Positions 20,363 through 27,757 of a DNA stretch of 52,780 nt are shown here, piece by piece. Below the pieces are notes generated by a model that saw only the letters and a program-made list of their open reading frames with translations, made no database searches and was not told the DNA's origin. The DNA comes from Sandaracinus sp. (lineage in GTDB: Bacteria; Myxococcota_A; Polyangia; Polyangiales; Houyiibacteriaceae), in assembly GCA_020633125.1 (NCBI GenBank), contig JACKEH010000031.1:1-52780 (forward strand), written 5' to 3'. Within the stretch, counting starts at the first letter, position 1; the number at the start of each line of letters is the position of its first letter. The position numbers and the translations under genes are program-made.

Positions 20363-21307
20363 GTGGAGCAGAGCATTCCCGTCGTCGATCTTCGCCAGTT
20401 CGACGATCCGGACGGTCGCGCGGCGTTCGTCAAGAAGTACGGCGAGGCGCTCGAGGATCTCGGCTTCGTCGCGATCGAAGGCTACGGCGTCGACGACGCG
20501 CTCTTCGCGAAGACCTACGACGTCTTCCGTCGTTTCTTCGCGATGCCGACCGAGGTGAAGAAGAAGTACGAGCACCCCGAGACGGGTCGTGCGCGTGGCT
20601 ACACGAGCTTCGGCGTCGAGCACGCGAAAGACAACGCGAAGGCCGACCTCAAGGAGTTCTTCCACGTGGGCCGCGCGCTCCCGGCGTCGGATCCCTTCGC
20701 GGACAAGCTCGTGCCCAACGTCTGGCCGGAGGAGATTCCCGAGCTGAAGACGACCTGCGACGAGCTCTTCGCGAAGCTCGACGAGGTCTCCTACAAGTGC
20801 CTGCAGGCGCTCTCGATGTACCTCGGTGCGTCGGAGAACTACCTGCGCGACATGGCCGTGAAGGGAAACACGGTCCATCGCTTCATCCACTACCCCGTGT
20901 GCGACGGCTTCGACGAGCCGGGCGTGATGCGCGCCGCGCAGCACGAGGACATCAACCTGATGACGCTCCTGCCGCCGGCGGACGAGTCGGGTCTCGAGGT
21001 GCTCACGCGCGACGGGAAGTGGCTCCCGATTCACGCCATCCCGGGCCAGATCATCGCGGACACGGGCGACATGATGAGCCGCCTGACGAACGACGTGATC
21101 CCGGCGACCACGCACCGCGTCGTGAACCCGACCGGCCAGCCGAAGCCGCGCTATTCGATGCCCTTCTTCGTGCACCCGCACTTCGACGTGGTGCTCGAGG
21201 TCATGAAGGAGTGCCTGAAGGACGGCGAGACCCCGAAGTACGCGCCCATCAACAACCACGAGTTCTTGATGCAGCGCCTTCGTGAGATCGGCCTGAAGGC
21301 GGGCTGA
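20363..21307 (+). CDS. Isopenicillin-N-synthase-like 2-oxoglutarate/Fe(II)-dependent oxygenase
   Basis: This 314-residue protein starts at GTG 20363 with GGAGG at 20353-20357. It has the N-terminal DIOX_N pattern (IPVVDLRQF ... ALEDLGFVAIEGYGV) and the double-stranded beta-helix core. The Fe(II) ligands are His194-x-Asp196 (QHEDINLMTLL) and His251 (TTHRVVNP). Arg263 in PRYSMPFF is positioned to bind 2-oxoglutarate. Length and motif order match the soluble IPNS/gibberellin-oxidase family. Substrate is not predictable and no biosynthetic cluster surrounds it. A strong terminator follows at 21334-21365. The gene is the first of three between the two repeat copies. Confidence 0.92.
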   Translation: MEQSIPVVDLRQFDDPDGRAAFVKKYGEALEDLGFVAIEGYGVDDALFAKTYDVFRRFFAMPTEVKKKYEHPETGRARGYTSFGVEHAKDNAKADLKEFFHVGRALPASDPFADKLVPNVWPEEIPELKTTCDELFAKLDEVSYKCLQALSMYLGASENYLRDMAVKGNTVHRFIHYPVCDGFDEPGVMRAAQHEDINLMTLLPPADESGLEVLTRDGKWLPIHAIPGQIIADTGDMMSRLTNDVIPATTHRVVNPTGQPKPRYSMPFFVHPHFDVVLEVMKECLKDGETPKYAPINNHEFLMQRLREIGLKAG

Positions 21308-21333
21308 GCTTCGCGAGCTCGAGCTCGGGACGG

Positions 21334-21365
21334 AGAGCGCGCCTTCGGGTGCGCTCTTCGTTTTC
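21334..21365 (+). terminator. Rho-independent terminator after the 2OG oxygenase
   Basis: AGAGCGCGCC (21334-21343), a TTCG tetraloop and GGTGCGCTCT (21348-21357) form a 10-bp stem with one G-T pair. The T-rich tail TCGTTTTCC follows. A UUCG-capped stem with a T-tract 26 bases after the stop codon is a textbook intrinsic terminator. Confidence 0.85.
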
Positions 21366-21456
21366 CGTCGAAGCGTCGAGGACCGTCTCGGCTTCCTGCG
21401 TGCCGTCGAAGCCACGAGGCCGGAAGGCGCCGTGTGCACACGTTCACCCGACTTCG

Positions 21457-21470
21457 TTGACCTAGATCAA
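21457..21470. promoter_or_regulatory. FNR/Crp-type binding site upstream of the membrane-protein gene
   Basis: TTGACCTAGATCAA matches the FNR-family consensus TTGAT-N4-ATCAA at 9 of 10 defined positions and is nearly a perfect dyad. It lies 35 bases upstream of the ATG at 21505. A Crp/Fnr-family regulator gene follows tail-to-tail, with an E-x-x-S-R recognition helix of the type that reads TTGA/GTGA half-sites. Confidence 0.75.
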
Positions 21471-21504
21471 GGCCGCGCGGGGGCAGCACGAGGACGCTGT
21501 CGGC

Positions 21505-22146
21505 ATGCGTCTCCGCCTGTTCGCGTTCGCCTCCCTCGGCCTTCTCGGTGCGATGGTCCTGATCTCGTTTCGCACCGGGGTCGCCCAAGAGCCCTTCGAG
21601 CTCGCGGCCTCGCTCGAGACCTACCGCGCGGCGTTGGCGCGCGACGGCGAGGTGCTCGCACGCATCCTCGCCCTCGACGCGCTCTTCATCCCGGCCTACC
21701 TCGGCTTCTTCTTCGAGCTCGCGTCGCGCTACCGGCGAAACGCCGACGCCACGCTCCTGCGCTTCGGGCTCGCGGCGATGATCGCGACCGGCGTGCTCGA
21801 CGTGATCGAGGACCAGATGCTCTTCGCCGCGATTCGGGCGCCCGAGGCGCTCACGGAGGCATCCCCTCACCTGCAGCACGTGCTCAGCCAGGCGAAGTTC
21901 CACGTCTCGGCGATCGGCCTCGTGCTCTTCGGCGCGTCGCTCCCCATGCGCACCGCGCTCGAACGTGCCTTCGCGGTCAGCTTGATCGTGCCGGTGCCGC
22001 TCGTGAGCGTCGTGGTCTGGCTCGTCGACGACACGACGGCCGACACACTCTACTTCTTGCGTTGGCTCGGCTACCTCGCCGGCTTCACGTCGGCGCTTTG
22101 GCTGCACGGCCGCGGGCACGGAGCCGTGAGAGGTGCTCCGGCGTGA
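21505..22146 (+). CDS. Integral membrane protein, unknown function
   Basis: This 213-residue protein starts at ATG 21505. It has about six hydrophobic segments: LFAFASLGLLGAMVLISF, ALDALFIPAYLGFFFELA, FGLAAMIATGVLDVIEDQML, FHVSAIGLVLFGASL, FAVSLIVPVPLVSVVVWLVD and FLRWLGYLAGFTSALWLHG. A conserved-looking Asp-x-x-Glu-Asp (DVIEDQM) sits within the third helix. No transporter family is recognised. The FNR-type box 35 bases upstream suggests control by an FNR-family protein. Its 3' end overlaps the convergent regulator gene by 62 bases. Confidence 0.8.
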   Translation: MRLRLFAFASLGLLGAMVLISFRTGVAQEPFELAASLETYRAALARDGEVLARILALDALFIPAYLGFFFELASRYRRNADATLLRFGLAAMIATGVLDVIEDQMLFAAIRAPEALTEASPHLQHVLSQAKFHVSAIGLVLFGASLPMRTALERAFAVSLIVPVPLVSVVVWLVDDTTADTLYFLRWLGYLAGFTSALWLHGRGHGAVRGAPA

Positions 22147-22690
22147 TGCCGAGGTACGACGCGACGTGCCGCTGCGCGATGCGCGCCTCGAGACCCGGGA
22201 ATCGCGCGCGAAACGCGGCGTAGCGGGCTTCGGCGTCCATCGAGAGTAGCTCGACCTCGCGCTCGGCCTTGAGCAGGTAGAGCCGCTCGGTCACGCGATG
22301 CAGGAGCTCGCGCCATCCTTCGTGGCGCGTCCCCGCGTCGCGCAACACGTCCCAAGGCGCGACCAGAAGCCGCGTGTCTTCTTCGGCGACGACTCGCGTG
22401 CGCGAAGGCCCGGCACGCAGGAGATCCGAGAGCGACCCCGCGAAGGCGCCTTCGACTCCGAAACCACGGGTTCGTTCGGTCCCGTCCGGCAGCACGAAGA
22501 GCTCGCGCACGACGCCACGGCGAATCGTCGCCACGCGGGTCGGCACCTCGCCGGTCTCGAGGAACGCGGCGCCTTTCGAGAGCTCGAGCGCACGAACGAA
22601 GGGGCGGACGAGGTCGAGCGCCGCCGCATCCAGCGCCGGGCTCCAGACCCGCAAGCTCGCCGTCCAATACGCGTCGTCCGCTTCGTCCAC
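22085..22690 (-). CDS. Crp/Fnr-family transcriptional regulator lacking Fe-S cysteines
   Basis: A 201-residue protein that I start at GTG 22690. A longer frame reaches 22876, but it is simply repeat copy B read through. Residues 20-115 form a cNMP-binding-like beta-barrel (LELSKGAAFLETGEVPTRVATIRRGVVRELF). The C-terminal winged helix-turn-helix, about 169-193, reads IAQRHVASYLGITPEHLSRLR. Glu185, Ser188 and Arg189 match the E-x-x-S-R recognition helix of FNR, consistent with the TTGA-type box at 21457. There is no cysteine, so an FNR-type [4Fe-4S] sensor is excluded; the effector is unknown. It converges with and overlaps the membrane-protein gene that it probably controls. Confidence 0.88.
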   Translation of the reverse strand: MDEADDAYWTASLRVWSPALDAAALDLVRPFVRALELSKGAAFLETGEVPTRVATIRRGVVRELFVLPDGTERTRGFGVEGAFAGSLSDLLRAGPSRTRVVAEEDTRLLVAPWDVLRDAGTRHEGWRELLHRVTERLYLLKAEREVELLSMDAEARYAAFRARFPGLEARIAQRHVASYLGITPEHLSRLRARGRAAKAPT

Positions 22691-22711
22691 GCGGGAACGA
22701 TAGCCGCGAAG

Positions 22712-22875
22712 CCTCAGAGCACGAATCAGTTGCACTGATTCCCGCTCTTCTCCCTTCTCGAGGGAGCGACGCGCTCCCTCCCCCAACCGGCAAAGCCGGA
22801 TTGGGGCCCCCTCCCACCACCGAGCGCCACGACCACTCGCACGGATTCGAGCCGTGCAAGTGGTGGGCGCTCTCA
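22712..22875 (-). repeat. 164-bp structured repeat, copy B (inverted relative to copy A)
   Basis: The reverse strand of this segment aligns gap-free with 20076-20239 with 10 mismatches. Half of them cluster in the linker between SL3 and SL4. All four hairpins can still form: SL3 is unchanged except for its loop, and the variable base of SL1 falls in the internal loop. In this copy, too, the element lies immediately downstream (7 bases) of a co-directional stop codon, that of the RluA-type gene. It ends 22 bases before the regulator start. Confidence 0.9.
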
Positions 22876-22881
22876 CGAGGC

Positions 22882-23517
22882 TCAGGGAACCGCGACGTCA
22901 CGGCGCCGCGCCTGCTCGACGAAGGCCGCGGGGGGCGCGCTGCAGAGCGTGTCTCCGCCGAGCCGAATCTCCCGCAGGTGCAGGAGCGCGTGCGAGACCC
23001 CTGCGTCGCCGTTTCGAGCCGGGCCGTGCAAGGCGTCCCCGACGAGCGGGTGTCCGACGTGCGCGAGGTGCACACGCACCTGGTGCGTGCGGCCCGTCTT
23101 CGGCCGCGCTTCGACGATCGCGTGCGCCGGTCCGTGGGTCAGGCGTCGAAGCTCAGTTCGCGCGTCCTTGCCGTCGGGCACCACGGCCACGCGCTTCTTC
23201 GCTTGGACGTAACGAAGCGGCGCGTCGACCCGTGTCTTCGCCCACGTCGGCACCCCGTGCACCAGCGCGAGGTAACGCTTCTCGCCTCGCGCGAGCTGCT
23301 CGCTCCACGTCGCGACCAGCGACTTCTTCGTCACGAAGAGGCAGACCCCGCTCGTGCCCGCGTCGAGTTGATGCACCGCCCACACCGGGCGCCCGAGCTG
23401 CACCGCCAGCGCGTGTTGCACGCAGCGAGGGTCGTCGAGGTCCCGACCCGTCGTCGGCAACCCGATCGGCTTGTCGACGGCGACGAGACCGTCGCGTTCG
23501 AGCAGGAGGGGGAGCAC
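22882..23517 (-). CDS. RluA-family pseudouridine synthase
   Basis: This 211-residue protein is started at GTG 23517. It opens with LLLERDGLVAVDKPIGLPTT, the usual RluA N-terminus without an S4 domain. The catalytic motif is HQLDAGTSGVCLF at 49-61, with Asp52 as the catalytic aspartate; most family members have HRLD. KRYLALVHG and GRTHQVRVHLAHVGHPLVGD are the later conserved blocks. The enzyme should isomerise a specific uridine in rRNA or tRNA; the target cannot be inferred. It is short for the family (RluA itself is 219), so it is complete. It is divergent from the SPFH gene pair. Confidence 0.9.
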   Translation of the reverse strand: MLPLLLERDGLVAVDKPIGLPTTGRDLDDPRCVQHALAVQLGRPVWAVHQLDAGTSGVCLFVTKKSLVATWSEQLARGEKRYLALVHGVPTWAKTRVDAPLRYVQAKKRVAVVPDGKDARTELRRLTHGPAHAIVEARPKTGRTHQVRVHLAHVGHPLVGDALHGPARNGDAGVSHALLHLREIRLGGDTLCSAPPAAFVEQARRRDVAVP

Positions 23518-23643
23518 GACCGGAGCATGGAGCGGGGAGGGCGAGGGATCGAGCCCGCGGAGGGCTCTGGCCCTCGCTTGCGGCGCGTCGTAGGGTCGTC
23601 GCCTCGCCTCGCGTGTTCCGCGCGTCGCGGGTGGAGGAACACC

Positions 23644-24564
23644 ATGTCTCAGATCCCCCCGACACGAGGTCGGCGCCGCGAGGTGAAGCCGGAGCGAAGC
23701 CTCCCGCGGGTCCTCTCGACCCTCGGGCTCTTCTTCGTCGCGCTGATGGTCACGACGCTCGTGCACGGCCTCGGCGGCACCAACCCGTTCACGCCCGCCG
23801 GCTACGAGGGCTACGTCTACCACCAGCCGCTCGCGGTCGGTCAGCGCGAGTTCATCGAGGTGCAGCGCGGACCCACCTCGACGGGCTGGCGATGGCGCCA
23901 ATACGTCACGAACATCGACATGCGCGTCGCGACCTACACCGAGCAGATGCAGATCTTCAGCTCGGACAACCTCGAGGTCAGCTTCGAGGCCCACGCGCGC
24001 ATTCGTCTTCGTCCCGGCACCGTGCGTCAGGTCGTCGAGCGCTACAGCGGCGCCGATTGGTACGCCAACAACGTGCGCCGTCCCTACGTGACCGCGGTCC
24101 GTGAAGAGGTGCGACAGCACGAGGCGTTCACGATCAAAGATCGCAGCGTGCAGATCGGCGAGGGCATCGTCGCCCGTCTTCGCGCCGAGTACGAAGACAC
24201 GCCCTTCGAGCTCGTCTCGCTCTCGATCGGCAACATCTCGTACCCCGAGTCGGTCACCGAGCGTGTCGTGGCGAACCTCGCGGCCGAGCAGCGCCGTCAG
24301 CGCCGCGAGGTCGAGCTGCAGATCGCTTCGGCGAACGCTCAGATTCGCGAGATTCGCGCGCGCGGCGAGGCCGAAGCGCAGCAGATCGAGCAAGAGACCC
24401 TGACCCCGCTCTTCGTGCAGCACGAAGCGGCCGAGCTCTACCGCGAGCTCGCCGACGAGACGCCGGACGACGACGGAGTCGCCGCGGCGCGTGTCGTCGT
24501 CGTGCTCCCGACCCGAAACGACCGCGCGGGCGTGCCCCGCATCTACGAGGGAGGTGCCCGATGA
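23644..24564 (+). CDS. SPFH/prohibitin-like protein anchored by a single transmembrane helix
   Basis: This 306-residue protein starts at ATG 23644. A basic N-terminus (RGRRREVKPER) precedes one hydrophobic helix at about 23-41, giving an N-in, C-out topology as in HflK/HflC. The body is SPFH-like: YVYHQPLAVGQREFIEVQRGPTS, DNLEVSFEAHARIRLRPG and the strand LVSLSIGNISYPESV. A long charged helix, AAEQRRQRREVELQIASANAQIREIRARGEAEAQQIEQE, follows and would oligomerise. The next gene, overlapping by 4 bases, encodes a paralogue. Such proteins form large ring or cage assemblies that modulate membrane proteases or domains. No partner protease gene is adjacent. Confidence 0.85.
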   Translation: MSQIPPTRGRRREVKPERSLPRVLSTLGLFFVALMVTTLVHGLGGTNPFTPAGYEGYVYHQPLAVGQREFIEVQRGPTSTGWRWRQYVTNIDMRVATYTEQMQIFSSDNLEVSFEAHARIRLRPGTVRQVVERYSGADWYANNVRRPYVTAVREEVRQHEAFTIKDRSVQIGEGIVARLRAEYEDTPFELVSLSIGNISYPESVTERVVANLAAEQRRQRREVELQIASANAQIREIRARGEAEAQQIEQETLTPLFVQHEAAELYRELADETPDDDGVAAARVVVVLPTRNDRAGVPRIYEGGAR

Positions 24565-25385
24565 AACGCCTGCTTCTCGGCCTCGCCTTGCTCGTCGGCT
24601 GCGCGAACGAGACCACCCCCGAAGGCTTCGTCGGCTACGTGCACCACGTGCCGCTGATCTTCGGCAAGGGCGGCTTCGTGACGACGCAGGTCGGCCCGAC
24701 CTCCACCGGCGTCGTGTGGCGTCAGTACGTGACGAACATCGACGTTCGCCCGAAGAACTACACCGAGGAGTTCCACATCCTCTCGCGCGACAACCTCACG
24801 GTCGGCTTCGAGGCGCACGCGCGCATCGCGATTCGTCCGGAAGGCGTGCGCGCGCTCATCGAAGAGATGGGCTCGAGCGAGGGCGTCGGACAGACGGAGT
24901 GGCCCGAGTGGTACCTCCGCTCGATGCGCCAGCCCTACCGCAGCGCGGTGCGCGACATCGTCCACGAGTACGAGGCCTACGACATTCAGGCCAAGACCCA
25001 GGAGATCAGCGCCCACATCCTACAGCGCCTGCGCGACGAGTACGCGGACACACCGATGGAGATCGAGTCGATCTCGATCGGCAACCTCACGTACCCGCAG
25101 GCCATCAACGAAGAGATTCAGCGAAAGCTCGCGGCCGAGCAGGATCTCGAGCGCATGGAGCGCGAGCGTCAGATCGCGGAGCAGGAAGCGCAGATCGTGG
25201 TGACCACCGCGCGGGGTCGCGCCGCGGCGCAGCGCATCGTCAACGAGACGCTCACCCCGCTCTACGTGCAGCACGAGATGCTCGAAGGTTTTCGGGCGCT
25301 CTCGCGTTCGGACCGCGTGACCATCGTGGCGTCGCCGACGGGTGACTCCGGCAGCGCGCCAGTCGTGCTCGGCCTCGACCGCTGA
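24561..25385 (+). CDS. SPFH/prohibitin-like lipoprotein, paralogue of the preceding gene
   Basis: This 274-residue protein starts at ATG 24561, inside the previous stop (ATGA). Instead of a transmembrane helix it has a signal peptide with lipobox LLVGC (Cys14). The rest parallels the upstream protein block by block: GFVGYVHHVPLIFGKGGFVT, GPTSTGVVWRQYVTNIDVRP, DNLTVGFEAHARIAIRP, IESISIGNLTYPQAINEEI, and a C-terminal helix ending ETLTPLYVQHE (upstream: ETLTPLFVQHE). It would be tethered by lipid to the inner or outer membrane on the periplasmic side, where the TM-anchored paralogue also faces. The pair probably forms a hetero-oligomer. A hairpin at 25400-25430 follows. Confidence 0.88.
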   Translation: MKRLLLGLALLVGCANETTPEGFVGYVHHVPLIFGKGGFVTTQVGPTSTGVVWRQYVTNIDVRPKNYTEEFHILSRDNLTVGFEAHARIAIRPEGVRALIEEMGSSEGVGQTEWPEWYLRSMRQPYRSAVRDIVHEYEAYDIQAKTQEISAHILQRLRDEYADTPMEIESISIGNLTYPQAINEEIQRKLAAEQDLERMERERQIAEQEAQIVVTTARGRAAAQRIVNETLTPLYVQHEMLEGFRALSRSDRVTIVASPTGDSGSAPVVLGLDR

Positions 25386-25399
25386 TCTGCCCGAACGAA

Positions 25400-25430
25400 G
25401 AAGCGCACGTGCTCTCGGCGCGTGCGCTTC
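25400..25430 (+). terminator. Hairpin terminator candidate between SPFH operon and kinase gene
   Basis: GAAGCGCACG (25400-25409) pairs perfectly with CGTGCGCTTC (25421-25430) across an 11-base loop. The tail GTCGTTCCG is only weakly T-rich. It lies 14 bases after the second SPFH stop and upstream of the convergent kinase gene's end. The rest of the gap to 25574 shows nothing else convincing. Confidence 0.6.
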
Positions 25431-25574
25431 GTCGTTCCGTCGAGGTCGGTCAGAGGATGCGGCCGTTCTCGTCGGCCGTCTGCGCGCGATGCACGGTCGT
25501 GGGTGCGAGCCGCGACGCGTCGAGCAACGCGGCGTCGAACGACCGCGTGTGGTCGTGCCATCGCGACTCGACGT

Positions 25575-27374
25575 TCAGTCTGCGTCGGGGCGCGCCTTGG
25601 GGCCCCAACGCCGCCACGCGCCGAAGAACACAGGCACGAAGATCGCGAAGCCGATGAAGCCCGGTTCGAGCCACGCCGGGCGAATCGCGCCGACGAACGC
25701 GAGCGCGAAGGCCATCGCCGCGAGCCATGGACCGCCACGGTGAAAGGGCGTGAGCGCCACGCCGCCCATGCCGACGAGGAACGCGTCGGTGAGCAAGATG
25801 CGCGAGGGCTCGGCGCCTCCGACGAGCGACGCATAACGTTGCAGCGCGCTGACGCCGAGCGTGAGCAACGCGATCTGCGCGATGCGACGGTTGACGAGGT
25901 TCCACTCGCCGCGGCGTCGCCACCAACGCGTGACGGCGAAGACCGCGCCGAAGACCAAGGTGCCGCCGAGCGCGAAGCGAAGCTGCGGTGTCGCGTAGTC
26001 GGGGCGCCAGGTGCGGAGCCCGACCAAACCGGCGGTGAGCAAGACGACGGCGACCGCCAAGCCGATCGTCGCGCGCGTGCGCATCGCTTCGCCGACCCCG
26101 CGGTCTTGATCGTGCTCGAGCTTCGCGAGGCGCTCACGCTCGTCACGCTGCCGCTCCCGGAGCGCCCGGCATCGCGCGCGAAGCTCCTCCGGCGGTGAAT
26201 CCATCGCGTCCAGGCACGCGTCGGCGCCGTCGGGCTGACCCTGCGCGAGCTCGATCCGCGCCATCAGCTCGAGCGCACGTTGCGCGCCCCGCGACGCGAG
26301 CTCGCTCTCGGGCCACGCGACCCGCGCTTGTTCGAACGCGAAGCGCGCCTCGGTGAACGCACGCTGGGCCGCCGAGTATTCGCCCTCGCCCGAGGCGAGG
26401 CGTTCGAGCTCGACGAGACGCTCGCTGCCGGAGGCGGCGAGCTTGGCCGCGCTTCGATGCTCGCGAAATCGGAGCACCGCGTCTTGCAGCGCGCTCACGC
26501 TCTCGAAACGCTTCGAGGGATCCCGTGCGCAGGCTCGCTCCACGATCGACGCGAGCTCGCCGGGCACCCGCGCGTCGTGCACGTGCGGCGCCGCCTCTCG
26601 CGCGTTCTTGAGCACCTCGACGAGCGTCTCGCCGTCGTGCCGCGGGCGGCCGGTCAACGCTTCGTGCAGGGCCGCGCCGAGCAAGAAGACGTCGCTGCGT
26701 TCGTCGGCGATGCCACGCGTCATCTCCGGCGCCATGTGCACCGGCGTCCCGACGATGCGGCCGCTGCTCTCCTCGTCGAGTCGTCGCGCGACGCCCCAAT
26801 CGAGCAAATAGACCTCGCCGAAATCGCCGATGCGCACGTTGTCGAGCTTGATGTCGCGGTGAATCACGCCGCGCGAATGCGCGAAGGCCACGGCGTTGCA
26901 GACCTGCACGAAGATCTCGAGGTGGCGCTCGAGCGACGCGCCGGCGGCGGCGAGCGTGCTCCAGTCTTCGCCCGCGATTCGTTTCATCACGACCGCGGGG
27001 CCGTCCGCGTCGGCGACGACCGCATGCACCGGCACGATGTTCGGGTGCTCGAGGCGGCCGGTGATCGTCGCTTCGCGAAGCAACGCGTCGACGAAGGGCT
27101 CCTCGACGCGTTCGAGGCGTTTGAGCGCGACCTCGCGGGAAGGCACCGCCTGTTCGGCGAGGCAGACCACGCCCATGCCACCGCGCCCGAGCTCGCCCTT
27201 GATGCGAAAGTCGGCCGGACCGGCGGGCTCGCTCGCGATGCGCGCCGCGGGAAGCACCGAGGGCACGCTCCGTCGTGGGTTCGACTCGGCGCGCAAGGTC
27301 GCGCCCACCGCGTGGGTGTCGTCGAGCCCTTGCGCCATCATCGTCTCCCGAAGCGCGACCTCCTCGGTGTCCAT
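25575..27374 (-). CDS. Membrane-anchored Hanks-type Ser/Thr protein kinase
   Basis: This 599-residue protein starts at ATG 27374. The kinase domain, about 56-320, has the glycine loop GRGGMG at 63-68, the VAIK-type Lys85 (EVALK), helix-C Glu101 and the catalytic HRDIKLDN at 172-179. In place of DFG it has DWG at 192-194 (LLDWGVAR), a variant frequent in myxobacterial kinases; the Asp is retained, so activity is plausible. MAPEM follows, then a helical/coiled stretch (about 320-440) with Arg/Glu-rich segments. The last 150 residues have four to six transmembrane helices, unlike the single helix of PknB. The C-terminal membrane part may be the sensor. No PASTA domain is present. Confidence 0.92.
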   Translation of the reverse strand: MDTEEVALRETMMAQGLDDTHAVGATLRAESNPRRSVPSVLPAARIASEPAGPADFRIKGELGRGGMGVVCLAEQAVPSREVALKRLERVEEPFVDALLREATITGRLEHPNIVPVHAVVADADGPAVVMKRIAGEDWSTLAAAGASLERHLEIFVQVCNAVAFAHSRGVIHRDIKLDNVRIGDFGEVYLLDWGVARRLDEESSGRIVGTPVHMAPEMTRGIADERSDVFLLGAALHEALTGRPRHDGETLVEVLKNAREAAPHVHDARVPGELASIVERACARDPSKRFESVSALQDAVLRFREHRSAAKLAASGSERLVELERLASGEGEYSAAQRAFTEARFAFEQARVAWPESELASRGAQRALELMARIELAQGQPDGADACLDAMDSPPEELRARCRALRERQRDERERLAKLEHDQDRGVGEAMRTRATIGLAVAVVLLTAGLVGLRTWRPDYATPQLRFALGGTLVFGAVFAVTRWWRRRGEWNLVNRRIAQIALLTLGVSALQRYASLVGGAEPSRILLTDAFLVGMGGVALTPFHRGGPWLAAMAFALAFVGAIRPAWLEPGFIGFAIFVPVFFGAWRRWGPKARPDAD

Positions 27375-27398
27375 CGGCGGGGAGGATAGCGCCGGTCG

Positions 27399-27674
27399 TC
27401 AGGCGCCGCGCTCTTCCTCGGCGACGACCGGGACGACCGGGCCGTATACCCCGCGGTCGACCTGCACGCCGACGGAGTCGCGGCGCACGTCGACGATCAC
27501 CTTCGCGTCGCCGATGCGCATCCACCACACGTCCTCGCTCATCCACTCGACGTGAAGCCAGTCCCCGATCACCAACTCGTCGAAGGTCTCCTCACCCGAG
27601 AGGTCCCTCGACCCTTCGGCAGATACCAGCTTCACACGCCACTTCGCGCCGCTTCGCGGCAGCCGCTCGTCCAT
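27399..27674 (-). CDS. Hypothetical small protein
   Basis: A 91-residue protein from ATG 27674, ending 24 bases upstream of the kinase start on the same strand and so probably in its operon. Sequence features are WRVKLVSAEGSRDLSGEETFDELVIGDWLHVEWMSEDVWWMRIGDA, a tryptophan- and acid-rich beta-type stretch. The composition is protein-like in this frame, not in the opposite one. No family or signal is recognised. The fold could be a small beta-barrel, but that is a guess. Confidence 0.72.
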   Translation of the reverse strand: MDERLPRSGAKWRVKLVSAEGSRDLSGEETFDELVIGDWLHVEWMSEDVWWMRIGDAKVIVDVRRDSVGVQVDRGVYGPVVPVVAEEERGA

Positions 27675-27757
27675 GCGTGCAGCGTAGCCGCGCGCACCGT
27701 GCGTGAGCCCATGGCTTGGGTCACGCTGCCGCCGCCGTGAGCGAGGCTTCTGCTGCC

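Noticed and set aside
22690..22876. N-terminal extension of the Crp/Fnr regulator
   Set aside because: The extension is translation through repeat copy B, and the family domain begins only after GTG 22690.
25450..25577. Short minus-strand frame downstream of the kinase (LNVESRWHDH ... NGRIL)
   Set aside because: It is the tail of a frame that mostly shadows the kinase. It has no convincing start or ribosome-binding site of its own, although its composition is somewhat protein-like.
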